Positions 63,135-64,000 of a DNA stretch of 64,000 bases are shown here, in pieces. The notes beneath the pieces are model-generated. The model was not told where the DNA came from and did not search any database. It was given only the letters and a program-made list of their open reading frames with translations. Position 1 is the first letter of the stretch; every line of letters begins with the position of its first letter. This stretch comes from Synchiropus splendidus (Eukaryota > Chordata > Actinopteri > Syngnathiformes > Callionymidae): contig NC_071340.1 in assembly GCF_027744825.2 (NCBI RefSeq), positions 2,053,501 to 2,117,500 of the forward strand, given 5' to 3'. The position numbers were made by a program, and so were the translations under genes.

Positions 63135-64000
63135 GTGTTTTTCCAAAGTTATCAACATTTTTATGTTTGGCATTCTGAAATCAACCTCATCTCAGGCTGA
63201 AAACGCGTTTAACGCATTGTGCCATAACTTTGCAGGGGAGCTTCAGAACATGAAATTTTAACCTCCCACTATAGCAGAAAGGGTCTTTCTAGTAGTTGCA
63301 AATCAAGTCTAAGCTGACGAAAGTGTTTTTCCAAAGTTATCAACATTTTTACGTTTGGCGTTCCGGAACCCACCTTATCTCAGCCTGAAAACGCGTTTTA
63401 CATATTTTGCCATAACTTTGCAGGGAAGCTTCAGAACATGAAATTTTAACATCCCACTATGGCAGAAAGGGTCTTTCCAGTAGTTGCACATCAAATCTAA
63501 GCTGTCTGAAGTGTTTTTCCAAAGTTATCAACATTTTTACGTTTGGCGTTCGGGAACCCACCTTATCCCAGGCTGAAAACGCATTTTCTGCATTGTGCCA
63601 TAACTTTGCAGGGAAGCTTCAGAACATGAAATTTTCACCTCCCACTACAGCAGAAAGGGTCTTTCTAGTAGTTGCAGAGCAAATCTAAGCTGTCTGAAGT
63701 GTTTTTCCAAAGTTATCAATATTTTTATGTTTGGCGTTCCGGAATCGACCTTATCTCAGGCTGAAAACGTGTTTCCTGCATTGTGGCATAACTTTGCAGG
63801 GAAGCTTCAGAACATGAAATTTTCACTCCCACTGTAGCAGAAAGGGTCTTTCTAGTAGTAGCACATCAAATCTAAGCTGTCTGAAGTGTTTTTCCAAAGT
63901 TATCAACATTTTTATGTTTGGCGTTCTGGAACCCACCTTATCTCAGGCTGAAAACGCGTTTTCTGCATTGTGCCATAACTTTGCAGGGAAGCTTCACAAC
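63135..64000 (+). repeat. Start of a third copy of the large segmental unit, truncated by the window
   Basis: CATTCTGAAATCAACC at 63171 corresponds to 55087 (offset 8,084 bp = 43 x 188) and to 44000 in copy 1. The following variants (CTGACGAAAGTG, TTTTACATATTTTGCC, CACTATGGCAG, GTTCGGGAACCC, GCAGAGCAAATC, TTTTCACTCCCAC, CTTCACAAC) run in the same order to the last base, so the copy continues beyond the window. Confidence 0.88.

Larger units (their letters stand above)
23574..64000 (+). repeat. 188-bp satellite array, right part (about 215 monomers), continues past the window
   Basis: The same monomer, orientation and phase as the left part continue directly after the LTR insertion and run to the last base, so the array is truncated by the window edge. 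This half shows longer-range order than the left half. A duplicated segment of about 9-10.7 kb, a 2,071-bp tandem duplication, and 3-, 4-, 5-, 8- and 10-monomer units are nested within it. Variants enriched here include GAACCCACC, CATCCCACTATAGC, AACAGACAGGG and TTTACGTTTGGCATTTCGG. No gene, RNA gene or second mobile element was seen. Confidence 0.98.

Noticed and set aside
1..64000. CRISPR-like array or bacterial repeat region
   Set aside because: Repeats are contiguous 188-bp units with no unique spacers and no cas-like genes. The embedded LTR indicates a eukaryotic genome.

Overview
The window is almost entirely one eukaryotic tandem satellite. A 188-bp monomer of about 40% G+C runs from base 1 to base 64,000 in a single orientation, about 336 copies. 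The only interruption is an 870-bp insert at 22,699-23,568. I found no credible protein-coding gene, tRNA, rRNA or CRISPR array. The many 60-80-codon open frames on both strands are the same two or three frames of the monomer read again in each copy. Because 188 is not a multiple of 3, each is cut after about one monomer.

The insert has the structure of a solo LTR on the minus strand: TG...CA ends, a 5-bp terminal inverted repeat (TGTCA/TGACA), a 5-bp target duplication (ATAAC/ATTAC, one mismatch) and an ATTAAA poly(A)-type signal near its 3' end. Removing the insert and one target copy restores a 187-bp monomer. Its general look resembles teleost Gypsy-type LTRs, so a fish genome is my best guess, held with low to moderate confidence. 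Long homogeneous arrays of nucleosome-sized monomers are typical of (peri)centromeric heterochromatin, but nothing here proves a centromere.

Layout. 0-1.9 kb: mixed monomers. 1.9-6.7 kb: nested 9-, 6- and 5-monomer higher-order repeats (HORs). 6.7-9.6 kb: mixed monomers. 9.6-11.4 kb: a dispersed copy of the 2-6 kb family, with a 7-monomer spacing. 11.4-15.7 kb: two 1.8-kb copies spaced by 13 monomers, with 5-monomer substructure. 17.0-18.1 kb: a 3-monomer duplication. 18.1-28.2 kb: older, less ordered monomers that hold the LTR. 28.2-31.1 kb: an 8-monomer duplication. 31.3-32.3 kb: a 3-monomer duplication. 33.7-37.8 kb: a 2,071-bp tandem duplication that looks virtually identical. 37.3-46.3 and 47.1-57.7 kb: two copies of a segment of about 9-10.7 kb, differing by gains or losses of 2, 2 and 5 whole monomers. 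56.3-61.4 kb: a 10-monomer HOR with a shortened third unit. 61.4-62.5 kb: a 4-monomer duplication. 63.1-64.0 kb: the start of a third copy of part of the large segment, running off the window.

The biology on view is array evolution (unequal exchange, nested amplification, local homogenisation) plus a monomer rich in short palindromes and with all its CpGs in one cluster. Nothing here forms a gene system. HOR boundaries were read by eye from offsets between diagnostic variants and are good to roughly 10-40 bp.
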